Assembly: GCF_947241705.1 (NCBI RefSeq)
Contig: NC_079257.1
Coordinates: forward strand, 558,001 to 622,000
Length of the DNA stretch: 64,000 nucleotides
Origin: Saccharomyces mikatae IFO 1815
Lineage: Eukaryota > Ascomycota > Saccharomycetes > Saccharomycetales > Saccharomycetaceae
Direction: 5' to 3'
Each line of letters opens with the position of its first letter. The first letter of the stretch is position 1. Made by a program: the position numbers and the translations under genes. Below the pieces are notes generated by a model, which was given only the letters and a program-made list of their open reading frames with translations, was not told the DNA's origin and searched no databases. Of this stretch, positions 1 to 9,177 are shown in pieces.

Positions 1-1309
1 CATCATCGCTCAAAGCTTCATCGAAGCTTTCATCTACTTCAATAATGTGAATAGTTTTATCACTTGAGTTAAAGATAACCGCAGCCTTTAAAGTGCCATC
101 AGTTGGTCTGTCGAAATAATCTTGAGTACCACCGTCTTGGCCATCGTGGATGTGAGAGATCAGTTTATCAGAGCCAGCGGTCAAAATTTCGAAAAGATCC
201 ATTTCACCACAACCAGTTTTCCAACAAGAACAAGATGCATCACCATATTGCAAAGTTCTTGGGATTTTTGCGTTCAATAACCAAATAGCTGGCATGTCTT
301 GGTTGTAAGCAGAACCGCTGGTGTCACTTGGCATAGAAAATTCGAACACGAAAATTTTGTCAGATCCACCAAAACCATGATAAGCTGGAATACCTTCTCT
401 GTAGTAACCACAGTCAGCATTGTTACCAGAACATTGTTCGCCAGAAAAGATCATGAATTCATTACCGGATTTAATGGTAACGTCATCAAGAGCTTGAGAA
501 GAGGTGGCACCAGAAACACCGTCCGAGGCGGCAAAAGATATAGAGTTACCGAAACAACTCGACCAGACACCAGAACCAGCAGTCCCACCCTGGTTGTTCA
601 TGAAGGTACAGTTACTGGTAGAGCCTGGCACAAAGTATGAACCTCTTGACCAGTCACCGTTGGTGTTGGAAGACGAGGATGAAGAAGCAGTAGCAGCAGA
701 TGAAGAAGAAGAAGTAGTCTTGGATGAAGAGGAAAGTGGACTTGTATTTGCTTCACTGCTGGACAAAATGGTAGAAACTTTTGTGTAAGAAGAAGGGACA
801 GCAGGGCCAACGACGGTATTGGTAGAATCAGCAGTCACAGTTTGACCATTTCCGTCGACGTAGACAGTAGAAGTAACTTGAACATATTCAACTGCAACAT
901 CCCTCTTGTGTTGATGCTTGTGTTTGGACACAATAGCTTCACCTTGTTCATTGCAAGATTCGATTAATTGTTTTTCTGATCTCTTCTTCAAAGCTTTAGA
1001 CTCGCCATTTGGGTAGTAAACACCGAATTGCAGTAGTTCGATTGGACCTCTAAAATGGACAGAAAGCTCTTCGTTGAATGGAGCTAAACTACCGGAAGCA
1101 GTAAAGTCAGCTTGAGTGCAGGCACAAGAAGATTCATCCATGTTGGTGACATCTTGGTAAGTAGCAGATAAACCAACGTTAGAGTAAATGATGGCATCGG
1201 TTTTGGCACAGTAGTAATTACCACCAGAGTAGGTACAATCAGCGTTGGCAAGTGACGCAACTGAAGAAAACAAACCGACTAATGCGGCGATTGAAATTTT
1301 TTGTAGCAT
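1..1309 (-). CDS. TOS1: TOS1, secreted cell-wall glycan-associated protein (3' end outside window)
   Basis: About 436 residues lie in the window; the C-terminus runs off the left edge. The ATG at 1309-1307 opens a hydrophobic N-terminal signal peptide (MLQKISIAALVGLFSS), fitting a secreted wall protein. Dibasic KR sites near residue 136 look like Kex2 sites. A Ser/Thr-rich low-complexity stretch (about residues 183-216) separates the N-terminal domain from a Cys-containing C-terminal domain. That domain carries GEMDLFE at about 368-374, an ExDxxE arrangement like the catalytic motif of GH16 glucanases. TOS1 is known as an SBF target and covalently wall-linked protein; an enzymatic role is inference. 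It is divergent from YSY6, and SCB-like sites lie upstream. Confidence 0.93.
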   Translation of the reverse strand, partial: MLQKISIAALVGLFSSVASLANADCTYSGGNYYCAKTDAIIYSNVGLSATYQDVTNMDESSCACTQADFTASGSLAPFNEELSVHFRGPIELLQFGVYYPNGESKALKKRSEKQLIESCNEQGEAIVSKHKHQHKRDVAVEYVQVTSTVYVDGNGQTVTADSTNTVVGPAVPSSYTKVSTILSSSEANTSPLSSSSKTTSSSSSAATASSSSSSNTNGDWSRGSYFVPGSTSNCTFMNNQGGTAGSGVWSSCFGNSISFAASDGVSGATSSQALDDVTIKSGNEFMIFSGEQCSGNNADCGYYREGIPAYHGFGGSDKIFVFEFSMPSDTSGSAYNQDMPAIWLLNAKIPRTLQYGDASCSCWKTGCGEMDLFEILTAGSDKLISHIHDGQDGGTQDYFDRPTDGTLKAAVIFNSSDKTIHIIEVDESFDEALSDD

Positions 1310-1964
1310 ATTCTTCAGATTCAGTTTTCTGTTTAGCTTTTTGATATATATGCAGAGTACAGCGAAAAGCAAAAAGAATAATAAAAGGTGTTCTATTGAA
1401 GGAGTGACTAGAAGTTGGATAAGTAGCTTGGTTTGAGTTTTTTGGATCTGGATCTCTTTTTATGAACTAAGAAAAAGAAATTAACAATAATGTAAAACAG
1501 AAAATATTCTGGACATAAGAACTATTAACTAATAAACTCCAAGACAAAAACAAAAATAAAAGAAAAAAAAATGTTACAAGTGAAACAAGGCTCAGTAGAA
1601 ACATTTTCAGAACTGCCAAGACAAGAACATCCGTGATAGATTAGTCTTCCTTCGTGGTATATTTAAATGAAAATCCAAAGTTTCGAATTCTTCACGCTCG
1701 CTGTACGACGAAGAAATATGGAAAAATAAACAAAACCAGCGGTAAATCGCCAACGAAAAAGGAAAGACACCAACGCGAAAAGAAAAGAAGGAGCGAGGCG
1801 CAGACTCGTTATATGTGATTTCGTGTATCATGACGCGAACTGGCTTTTCTTGTTACCATCTATCTGCGTTTAGTTGCAGTGTAACAGGTATAAACTACAG
1901 CACAGTGTAATTGGAAGAAATAGCGTGGTGCAGAGACCCAAGTGAATAGAGAACAACTGCTGTG
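1310..1964. promoter_or_regulatory. TOS1/YSY6 divergent promoter with SCB-like sites
   Basis: 655 bp without a convincing gene. CGCGAAA at 1774-1780 (+) and TTTCGTG at 1819-1825 (CACGAAA on the minus strand) match the SBF core CNCGAAA. This fits the known regulation of TOS1 (target of SBF, G1/S). Site function is inferred from motif and context only. Confidence 0.6.
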
Positions 1965-2162
1965 ATGGCCGTACAGACACCAAGACAGAGGCTTGCAAAT
2001 GCCAAGTTTAACAAAACTAATGAGAAGTATAGAAAGTACGGTAAGAAGAAGGTGGAAAAGACCGACAAGACTGCACCCATGATCTCTAGAACTTGGTTGG
2101 GTATTCTTCTTTTCCTCCTTGTAGGTGGTGGTATTTTGGAACTAATTAGTTATATTCTATGA
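1965..2162 (+). CDS. YSY6: YSY6, RAMP4/SERP-family small ER membrane protein
   Basis: A 65-residue protein starting MAVQTPRQRLANAK. A codon upstream in frame is GTG, so the ATG at 1965 is the start and gives the known family length. The N-terminal half is basic (Lys-rich, KYGKKK), followed by a single C-terminal hydrophobic segment (about residues 44-64, LGILLFLLVGGG). This is the tail-anchored layout of RAMP4/SERP1, which associates with the Sec61 translocon and secretory stress. Compared with my memory of the S. cerevisiae protein there are about six substitutions, mostly in the linker before the membrane anchor. Confidence 0.95.
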   Translation: MAVQTPRQRLANAKFNKTNEKYRKYGKKKVEKTDKTAPMISRTWLGILLFLLVGGGILELISYIL

Positions 2163-2255
2163 GGCAGTAGAAAATTGCAAATCTAAGTATACAATGTAAG
2201 CAAGTAGGTACATAAACAAGCGATTTTAAATATCAATGTCAAGCATACTTCAGTG

Positions 2256-2262
2256 TTACCCG
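2256..2262 (+). promoter_or_regulatory. Reb1-type site upstream of EXO5
   Basis: Exact TTACCCG about 195 bp upstream of the EXO5 ATG. Reb1 sites of this sequence commonly set nucleosome-free regions and terminate upstream transcription, here after YSY6. Motif-based only. Confidence 0.55.
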
Positions 2263-2456
2263 AATAGTCATCTCTGGAGGGAAAGAAGAAAAGTAATTCA
2301 AATTCTAAATTATGATGCCCTACCAATGGTGGAAGCAAGGGATATGAGTATGATAAGCGGCCTTAAGAGCGTACACAGAGAAGCTTCGTAGAATCCGTTT
2401 GCCTCTCTCGATTTCTATTAGTAGGTTTTGTACCTTTCGTTAGTACTTGTCGTCGT

Positions 2457-4220
2457 ATGCTAAACCGCGTACTTACTAATAAATATGGATTTTTAGTTCA
2501 TCTTAGGAGATTTGTTCATTTGAACGATAAATCTTTTGATGGAGCATCCAAATTGTCTTCCAAAAAGTGTCATACCCACGATGTTTCAATTTGTAATGCG
2601 AGCAGTATTCTAAATGACTCGGATATTGATAGAATTAATAATCTGTCATTCTTCAATAACATCAGTACGACAAAAGAGACAGATACTAAGGAAGGCGCAT
2701 TGCTGAATGAAAAATTGGCAAATGTTATAAAATTGTTTGGAATGGATTCTGAAAATCCTGAGTTTTTGAATTACAGGTTCCCTAGAGGCCTAGAAAAGCC
2801 ATATACTGATATTCAATTAAACCAGCTAAAGAAAGAAAGATTGTCTGTCACACAATTATGTACCACGCAAAATTGGTGCGAACTAAGAAATTTCTATGAT
2901 TTCTATTCGCAGAATTGGTCGAATCGGTTACTGAACTTAAAATCCCAGGTACAGACTGGTAAGAGGATCCACAAGTCATTGGAAGACGAGACGCACCCAG
3001 AATTTAATCAATATAATAGTTTTATTCACGATTTTCTTTCATTGACTAAATTGAGTATGAATATTGAAGACGATATGGATGCTTTATTAGACAACTGGTT
3101 TAATTCTATTAGTAGGTTAATTTCGTTATTCACCAAAGGCAACGGTCATGCAAGAGAAATAATTTGTCATGGATTCATCAATTTCCAAGATTCAAAGTTG
3201 GTAAGGAGTTTTCCAAACAATATTAATGACACAAAAGAAAATGTATTAATATCCGGTATTATTGATCACTTGACTCTTAGAAGTAAGCATAGTCACCAAG
3301 TGCAGAAACGCTCGACGCATCTTGATACAAAAAACCAAAGTTGGGGTAGCATCCTTGCTGAATTACTATTAGACATGGAAAACCTAAAATCTAATAACGA
3401 AATTGTTATCTCTGATATCAAAACGAGGTCAATACCCAAACTTCCTTCCATTCGATCGGTTATAGAATCATCTAAATTACAGACGATGTACTATAAGTTT
3501 TTTCTCTTCCATCTTAGTCAAGACATGACGCAGACCTACCACAGCTTTTTAAGTAACGCCCAGAGAAGAGGGCTCGATCTCGATGCCCCTATAAACTCCA
3601 CTAAAGTCTTAACTTTTATATTAACAAACCCGCTTTTTGCTAATGATGTAAAGAGCCTCCTGTATGGACAACCAATAAACCACGTTTCCTTTGATAATGA
3701 TACTGGCATCAAAGACTGCAGTATATTCGACATGACAGCGTTCAATGATTTGCTAGACCGAGGACCCACATCTTTCATTTTGCCAACAGAGCAGGAAGAA
3801 GACGACCTGGAGCCAGTAGGACGTGTATCTTTGCATGACTATAAGGATTTTTTTACGAAATGGAAGACTCCTCTAACTCTTAAGTATTTCGCAGCAAGAT
3901 TGTCACAGATTTATTATATTGTTGGTAAACTCGTTTCGAATGACCTAATGATCGAATATTATTATCATAACGATAACTTTCACAACATCCTCTTCCCATA
4001 CGATTCACTGAAATTAGAAACACATGCTCATGATTCTGCAATGGTATGGTTTGGCCATAGAGATATGAATCCACCTGAACCCACTCAAAAAAATTTTAAC
4101 ACTTATTGTAAATTTTGTGATTACAGACACGTTTGCTCCTGGAAAAATAAAAACGAATTGAAACTCAATGACCTAGGGAATGAATTGAAAAAGATAATTC
4201 TTGAATTGAGTAAGAATTGA
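2457..4220 (+). CDS. EXO5: EXO5 (DEM1), mitochondrial Fe-S single-strand DNA exonuclease V
   Basis: 587 residues from a true ATG; the yeast family length is about 585. The first 25 residues are basic and hydroxylated without early acidic clusters, consistent with a mitochondrial targeting sequence. The Exo5 signature LSVTQLCTTQNWCE at 129-142 supplies C141. The C-terminal CKFCDYRHVC supplies C551, C554 and C560, completing the four-cysteine 4Fe-4S set. Nuclease-core motifs are visible as GIIDHL and, further on, ISDIKTR, matching the RecB-like D...DxK pattern. The enzyme is known as a 5'-directed ssDNA exonuclease needed for mitochondrial genome maintenance. Its 3' end converges on ARL1 across a 476-bp gap. 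Confidence 0.95.
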   Translation: MLNRVLTNKYGFLVHLRRFVHLNDKSFDGASKLSSKKCHTHDVSICNASSILNDSDIDRINNLSFFNNISTTKETDTKEGALLNEKLANVIKLFGMDSENPEFLNYRFPRGLEKPYTDIQLNQLKKERLSVTQLCTTQNWCELRNFYDFYSQNWSNRLLNLKSQVQTGKRIHKSLEDETHPEFNQYNSFIHDFLSLTKLSMNIEDDMDALLDNWFNSISRLISLFTKGNGHAREIICHGFINFQDSKLVRSFPNNINDTKENVLISGIIDHLTLRSKHSHQVQKRSTHLDTKNQSWGSILAELLLDMENLKSNNEIVISDIKTRSIPKLPSIRSVIESSKLQTMYYKFFLFHLSQDMTQTYHSFLSNAQRRGLDLDAPINSTKVLTFILTNPLFANDVKSLLYGQPINHVSFDNDTGIKDCSIFDMTAFNDLLDRGPTSFILPTEQEEDDLEPVGRVSLHDYKDFFTKWKTPLTLKYFAARLSQIYYIVGKLVSNDLMIEYYYHNDNFHNILFPYDSLKLETHAHDSAMVWFGHRDMNPPEPTQKNFNTYCKFCDYRHVCSWKNKNELKLNDLGNELKKIILELSKN

Positions 4221-4696
4221 TATAGCCACACTGAATATATGCATTCTGGTTCGCGAAAGACTCTGTCTGATAGTATTTCAAGGAGTTCGGAACGCCTCTG
4301 TCATTTGGCTTTAAGCATACGAATCTTTAGCTTATTCAAGCATCATAGTTGCATCCCAATGTTCTCTAACCGCTTTCTTTGGCGATTTCAACGTTTTGTT
4401 TCAATATGGTAGATTTGAGAACAAAAGATTAATTTAAAAATGTATACATGCTACTTTTGTTAAGAGGTCGTTAGAAATTTCAATGCCATCCTCTCCTCTA
4501 TCAGAGCCATACAATTTCCTGTCCAATTGGCATCCAAAGAGAGAGATATACATAAATATATTAATATATATATTCAATAACTTCATTTCACTTTCTTTGG
4601 ATTAAGCTCTTTTAAATTCAATTACAAACAAGTTATATGTATATGCAATGCCATTTAAAGAAAGTGCATCTACACTTTTTTCTCGAATGTTTGTTG
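4221..4696. other. EXO5/ARL1 convergent intergenic region
   Basis: 476 bp between two stop codons. It is AT-rich, with a short TA-rich stretch around 4550-4575 typical of yeast 3'-end processing sequence. No gene or repeat family seen. Confidence 0.6.
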
Positions 4697-5248
4697 TTAT
4701 AATTGTTCCTCTTTTATAACATCAATCAGCCAATCTAAACCTTCTGTAATACCTTCACCTTTAATCGCACTTGAGGCTACAATGGACCAACTCCTGTCCT
4801 TTAACTCTACAAGATTTAATTCCTTAGACACTTCGCTTGCACTTAATGCACCTGGCTGATCTTGTTTATTTGCGAAAACTAATAGTGCAGCATCTTGTAG
4901 TTCTTCTTCCTGTAGCATTAAATGCAGCTCTTTAGAGGCCGTAGACATACGATCTTTATCGGTGGAATCAACCACAAATATAACTGCAGCTGTGTCTGCA
5001 TAGTAACATCTCCAGTAGGGCCTGATACTTGTTTGACCACCAAGATCCCAAACATTCAATTTCAAGTTTTTATAGCTTAGCGTCTCCACATTAAAACCAA
5101 TGGTTGGCTTTGTAGTGACCACTTCACCAATTTGTAAACGATATAAAATGGTGGTTTTACCGGCACCATCCAACCCCAAAATCAAAATACGCAATTCTTT
5201 GTTCGAACCCCATAGTTTGTCGAACATCGAACTAAAAATGTTACCCAT
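4697..5248 (-). CDS. ARL1: ARL1, ARF-like small GTPase of the trans-Golgi
   Basis: 183 residues, the exact family length. Gly2 after the initiator Met is the N-myristoylation site. GTPase motifs are all intact: P-loop GLDGAGKT (25-32), T48 of switch 1, WDLGGQ (67-72, catalytic Q72), NKQD (127-130) and the SSAIKGEG region for guanine contacts. Arl1 is known to act at the trans-Golgi, recruiting the GRIP-domain golgin Imh1 and working with Arl3, Sys1 and Mon2. It is divergently transcribed from UBS1 with a 420-bp shared promoter. Confidence 0.97.
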   Translation of the reverse strand: MGNIFSSMFDKLWGSNKELRILILGLDGAGKTTILYRLQIGEVVTTKPTIGFNVETLSYKNLKLNVWDLGGQTSIRPYWRCYYADTAAVIFVVDSTDKDRMSTASKELHLMLQEEELQDAALLVFANKQDQPGALSASEVSKELNLVELKDRSWSIVASSAIKGEGITEGLDWLIDVIKEEQL

Positions 5249-5668
5249 CTTGATTTATAACTCACTTTACTGGAACTTACTTCCTAGTTCCTTAATTTTT
5301 TTCTAGATTATAAGGTCTTACTGTTTACAGATATGTAAACACAAACGAAGTAGACAATCCTGTGCTACTGAAAGGTTTAGGGAATATTCTGTTCTAGAAT
5401 ACTCGTCGTAAATATAATTTATAGGCAAAACTGTTTTAATTAAAATTTCAAAATAAAATGACAAAGTTACCCGGCTTTCAAAGCACAAATGGGTTTTGTT
5501 ATTGTCATAAGAAGTATTTAAGCTGGTCTTCCCAAAGATACACGAATGGGCAATTCCTAATTCGAGTTAAAGGTGTTAAACAAAGTTGCATTTATTGTAG
5601 CGTAGCAGGAGAAGGTGGTATAGAAACTAGATAGTATTTTTTCGATTTCAAATAGAAAGCCAGTCATC
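5249..5668. promoter_or_regulatory. ARL1/UBS1 divergent promoter with HSE-like cluster and Reb1 site
   Basis: 420 bp. TTACCCG at 5467-5473 is an exact Reb1 core. At 5382-5399 the triplets read GAA-TA-TTC-TG-TTC-TA-GAA, two inverted heat-shock half-site pairs with 2-nt spacing. An Hsf1 role is inferred from the pattern only. Confidence 0.5.
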
Positions 5669-6502
5669 ATGGCTTACTCATTAACCAGGAAGCTGCTAAA
5701 GGACTGGAAGTATCTTATGCGCCATCCCGAGAAGACCCAAGGCCTATTTCATGTAAGGCCACATGATTCGGACTTACATCTTTGGCATGTGGTATTGTAC
5801 GAACCTAGGACTTCTTTGGAAGTTTACCTACTGCTCTATATCGGAGGAGTTGACCAGGATCCGTATATCATCATGAAATGTTTGTCTCCAAATTCTTGCT
5901 TTCCGATGAATAGGACAGTTTCGATGACGCATTTGAACCATCTTTTATTGAAAGACTTGGGACTGCAAGATTTACTTTCCCATATATGGCAACCACTTTT
6001 TCATATTCAACTAACAGGCGATTTGCAGTATACACCTTCGGTGGTGAAATTTAATAAAGCGTGGAATAGGATCATTTATAAGGATTTTAAGTCTTATTTT
6101 CCAGAGTTGACAGGCACTCTGCAATCGGGTGACTATTCTATAGTGAAGAGCTATATTAAAAATCATAGTATTAGTAATAGTAATAGTAATACTGTTCATG
6201 AATTCATATCATTCTACAACGCTCAAAATCATAGCTTTCACTCACAGGACAACAACAAGAATTCTCACAGTAACAGCAGCATAGCCAATACCAGTATATC
6301 ATCTAATTTTAGTAACAATAGCAATAGCAAAAAAGCACATACCTACAGCACCATCGACTTCATGACCAGAAAACTACTAGCATGTGATGACGACGATATT
6401 CATTCAGTCGTTAGTCCTAAAAAGTCAAGAACATCGTCATTTTTGGAGGAATTGAATGATAATGGAAATAATGAGCATCACACAAAGAGAAAAAGAACCT
6501 AA
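5669..6502 (+). CDS. UBS1: UBS1, suppressor of cdc34 ubiquitin-conjugation defects
   Basis: 277 residues, matching the yeast length I recall. The N-terminal about 170 residues form a compact region (LHLWHVVLYEP, then SPNSCFPMNRT) that resembles an E2-like fold without a recognisable HPN-Cys active site. Residues about 170-230 are Asn/Ser-rich low complexity. The C-terminus is basic (HTKRKRT) and could be a nuclear signal. The known phenotype is suppression of cdc34 mutants and a role as positive regulator of Cdc34. I see no catalytic cysteine motif, so an enzymatic role is not supported. Confidence 0.93.
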   Translation: MAYSLTRKLLKDWKYLMRHPEKTQGLFHVRPHDSDLHLWHVVLYEPRTSLEVYLLLYIGGVDQDPYIIMKCLSPNSCFPMNRTVSMTHLNHLLLKDLGLQDLLSHIWQPLFHIQLTGDLQYTPSVVKFNKAWNRIIYKDFKSYFPELTGTLQSGDYSIVKSYIKNHSISNSNSNTVHEFISFYNAQNHSFHSQDNNKNSHSNSSIANTSISSNFSNNSNSKKAHTYSTIDFMTRKLLACDDDDIHSVVSPKKSRTSSFLEELNDNGNNEHHTKRKRT

Positions 6503-6652
6503 GAAGTATAACATTTCTACAGAGAAGTAGAATTTTTACCTTTTATCATGGTTTTTGCATGGACATTTGTCACGGTATATATTTTTATTCAGTTATATAA
6601 ACTGATTTCTTTTATAAAAAAGGTATAAGTATTATAGGAGAACATATTGCAT

Positions 6653-8002
6653 CTACTTTTCCACAGGTAAACGTTCTTTAGAATGGCTCAAAATGGTCTT
6701 AATCATCTCATTACCAATGCGGTTGGCCTCTGGAAGCATTGGTTCGAAAAATTTTTGAACACTCTGAAATTGCTTTTTGTATATTTCAAAATTAGCAAAT
6801 GACACAACTGAACTCCATTCCCTAGCTGAGATAACAAATTCTAAATCGTCTTTTATGAATGATTTGTCATGAATGGCTGCATCTATTGTCTGCTTTAATA
6901 GGCCAGGCTTTAAAAAAAGATACTCTGATACACCCAGGAAAATTCTGAACAGCGGCGTGGAGCAAATCATATGATCATATGGATCAATGCCAAGTTGAAA
7001 CCACGAATCAACAATCGCTAACAATGATAAATGCGAATTTGGCAATGGCTTGGAATTGGTGTTGTCACCGATATTGTTTTTGGATAGCGAATATTTCTCC
7101 AAAATTGTATCATCCAGCAATAAGAGACCGGTATGTTTTCCGAATACAAATTGCTTAGCTTTCAATAATCTATCGGTAAGTTCTTGTTCTCTGTTATCTA
7201 TCATTAAACTAAATAGTTCTGTTGCACTTGTGGCATATTGAAGAATTTGTTGATGCGCACTTGGATTTGTTATGGCCAATCCTGCGTAAACGTGCCATTT
7301 ATTGGAATATATTCTTAGAGAGATATTAACTTTTACGTTTTCTAGACCCCCGTACCATTTGTTTATACCAAGAGTCCAAGGATAAAGCTTTATCTTTGCC
7401 CAGGCAGATCCCATACTCAAAAAAGCGGCATGTGTCACAGCTTGTGTGTCTGCTGTAATCTTGTCATGCTCTTCATATGTTAAATAAACTTGCTTACTCT
7501 TCAAACATGACATCACAGAGTTAACGAACTCAAAAGACTCAGGATACTGTGATCTGTGATTGATAACAACTAATGGTTGACCTTCAGTATTGACTTTAGG
7601 TCCGTGAAGAGAATGTACAGTAATAATATCACAATCTTTTGGTAAATACTGTTCAAATGCCTCGATCTCAGGCAGTTTACAGCTTGTTTGTCCCCCTACA
7701 ATTGTTCCAACTTTCGAAGATGGGCCATACATCGCGACAATCTTACTAATATTAGATGCTTCAACACTATAAATGATGTAGTCACTCTTTCTAGATACTA
7801 AATGTCCATTTTTCACAAGTTCAAATTTGGCAGAAGCATGCTTTTCTTTCAATTCATCATAAAATTCTTCCCTATCACAACATATAACTTTCCATCCAGC
7901 GTCTGAAAACTTATTGGCATATAATAAGCCCATATCTCCTAGACCAATTATACCTATAACTTTAGTGGCCTTCCATTGCTTGATCTTTTCCTGAGACGCC
8001 AT
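6653..8002 (-). CDS. TYR1: TYR1, prephenate dehydrogenase
   Basis: 449 residues (I recall 452 in S. cerevisiae). It oxidatively decarboxylates prephenate to 4-hydroxyphenylpyruvate with NADP+, the committed step to tyrosine. The N-terminus carries a Rossmann nucleotide motif GIIGLGDMG (17-25). HSLHGP at 130-135 aligns with the HPMFGP active-site segment of bacterial enzymes, His130 being the likely catalytic residue. The rest is the helical dimerisation domain. No ACT domain is visible. It lies 279 bp downstream of POP7 on the same strand; I did not find a clear Gcn4 TGACTC site in that gap. Confidence 0.96.
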   Translation of the reverse strand: MASQEKIKQWKATKVIGIIGLGDMGLLYANKFSDAGWKVICCDREEFYDELKEKHASAKFELVKNGHLVSRKSDYIIYSVEASNISKIVAMYGPSSKVGTIVGGQTSCKLPEIEAFEQYLPKDCDIITVHSLHGPKVNTEGQPLVVINHRSQYPESFEFVNSVMSCLKSKQVYLTYEEHDKITADTQAVTHAAFLSMGSAWAKIKLYPWTLGINKWYGGLENVKVNISLRIYSNKWHVYAGLAITNPSAHQQILQYATSATELFSLMIDNREQELTDRLLKAKQFVFGKHTGLLLLDDTILEKYSLSKNNIGDNTNSKPLPNSHLSLLAIVDSWFQLGIDPYDHMICSTPLFRIFLGVSEYLFLKPGLLKQTIDAAIHDKSFIKDDLEFVISAREWSSVVSFANFEIYKKQFQSVQKFFEPMLPEANRIGNEMIKTILSHSKERLPVEK

Positions 8003-8281
8003 TTTTCAAATTGATATGGAGCCTTTCCTCCTTGAATTGCTTTATTGCTTTCATTACTTGAAAGAACTTTTGCAATGTCAAGAATTTTAGTCTCACCACC
8101 TACTTCACAGTTCATTTTTGTTAGAGGCCTCAAAAAAAATAAAACACATGATGTGTCGCTGAAATGAAATCTCTGATGAAATGGTATAACGCTAAAATAC
8201 AATTTCTGATGATTGCTATCTCATAAACTATTGGCTATAAACAGTATACAACAAAAAAAAAATCAATAAGTGAAACATGTG

Positions 8282-8704
8282 TTATACGTAAATACGCAAC
8301 TCTACGCCGCTCACTGTCCTTTTCTTGAGCTGGGTTTCCTTATCATCATCTTCAACATCATTCTCAGTTTCGATATCCACATGGTCTTGAATTACTACTT
8401 CATCGAGGACCTCTATAGTTTTAGTGAAAACTTCTATTCTCTTGTTCTTGTTATCTTGGAAATGACATCCTAATGCCAGCGTCTTTTCGACAGCTTTACC
8501 CATACCTAAAACCGCAACATACGATGATCCGTGCTTATGGACACCATCGAGGAACTTATTGATTCTTTTCAGCGCACTTACATATGGTGTTGTCGACTTA
8601 ACGAAGATCGTTGTATGTATTTGCTTATGCGTTAGGGTCTTTAACGATGGATGTTTCTTAACTCGCTTGCAAGGATGATTATTAGTATTTGATTTAAGTA
8701 CCAT
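8282..8704 (-). CDS. POP7: POP7, RNase P/MRP subunit (Alba fold)
   Basis: 140 residues. Pop7 pairs with Pop6 on the P3 domain of the RNase P and RNase MRP RNAs, used in tRNA 5' maturation and pre-rRNA cleavage. The protein shows a basic N-terminus (KRVKKHPSLK), then an Alba-like core with KSTTPYVSALKRINKFL and YVAVLGMGKAVEKTLALG, and an acidic C-terminal tail (ETENDVEDDDKE). The start is an ATG at 8704-8702. It is divergent from PEX32. Confidence 0.94.
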   Translation of the reverse strand: MVLKSNTNNHPCKRVKKHPSLKTLTHKQIHTTIFVKSTTPYVSALKRINKFLDGVHKHGSSYVAVLGMGKAVEKTLALGCHFQDNKNKRIEVFTKTIEVLDEVVIQDHVDIETENDVEDDDKETQLKKRTVSGVELRIYV

Positions 8705-9177
8705 TTTGAATGCTAATTTCCCTTTCTTACCCTTCAGTATTCTTATTTTTTATGATCAGTAAAATAGCATTCTGTAGATACTCAAAATGGATGATCAGCT
8801 CAACAGTTAATTGCAGAAAAAATGAAGAAAAAAACTTTTTCTAGAAATGTCATGGAAGGTACTATTTTCATATATCAATGATGACCCAGCACGTTATATT
8901 CTATCAAAAGATTTTCACAAATTCCATCTGAAACCTTGTAACACCATTACCACCCTTTTCATATCCTGTTCAACAGCTTGGTAATGGAAGTAAAGAAATT
9001 ATCCCCGAAACATACCCTTTTATATCCATTTCTAAGACTTGATGAATATTAACTGAAAGATTAAACAGAAATTGATGGAGCAAGCACAGTCACTTGAACC
9101 AGCTTCTCATCGTCTGTTTCGTTTCTATTGTTCTGGTTTAGTTTAGCTCAACTCGTTTGTCAACATCAAGGAAAGAA
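8705..9177. other. POP7/PEX32 divergent intergenic region
   Basis: 473 bp. A-rich tracts near 8815-8840 could exclude nucleosomes. CTCATCGT at about 9105 is one base off the reverse PAC motif. No gene is supported. Confidence 0.5.

Noticed and set aside
9157-9177. Seven-codon longer PEX32 start
   Set aside because: It begins at TTG; ATG 9178 gives the family length of 413.
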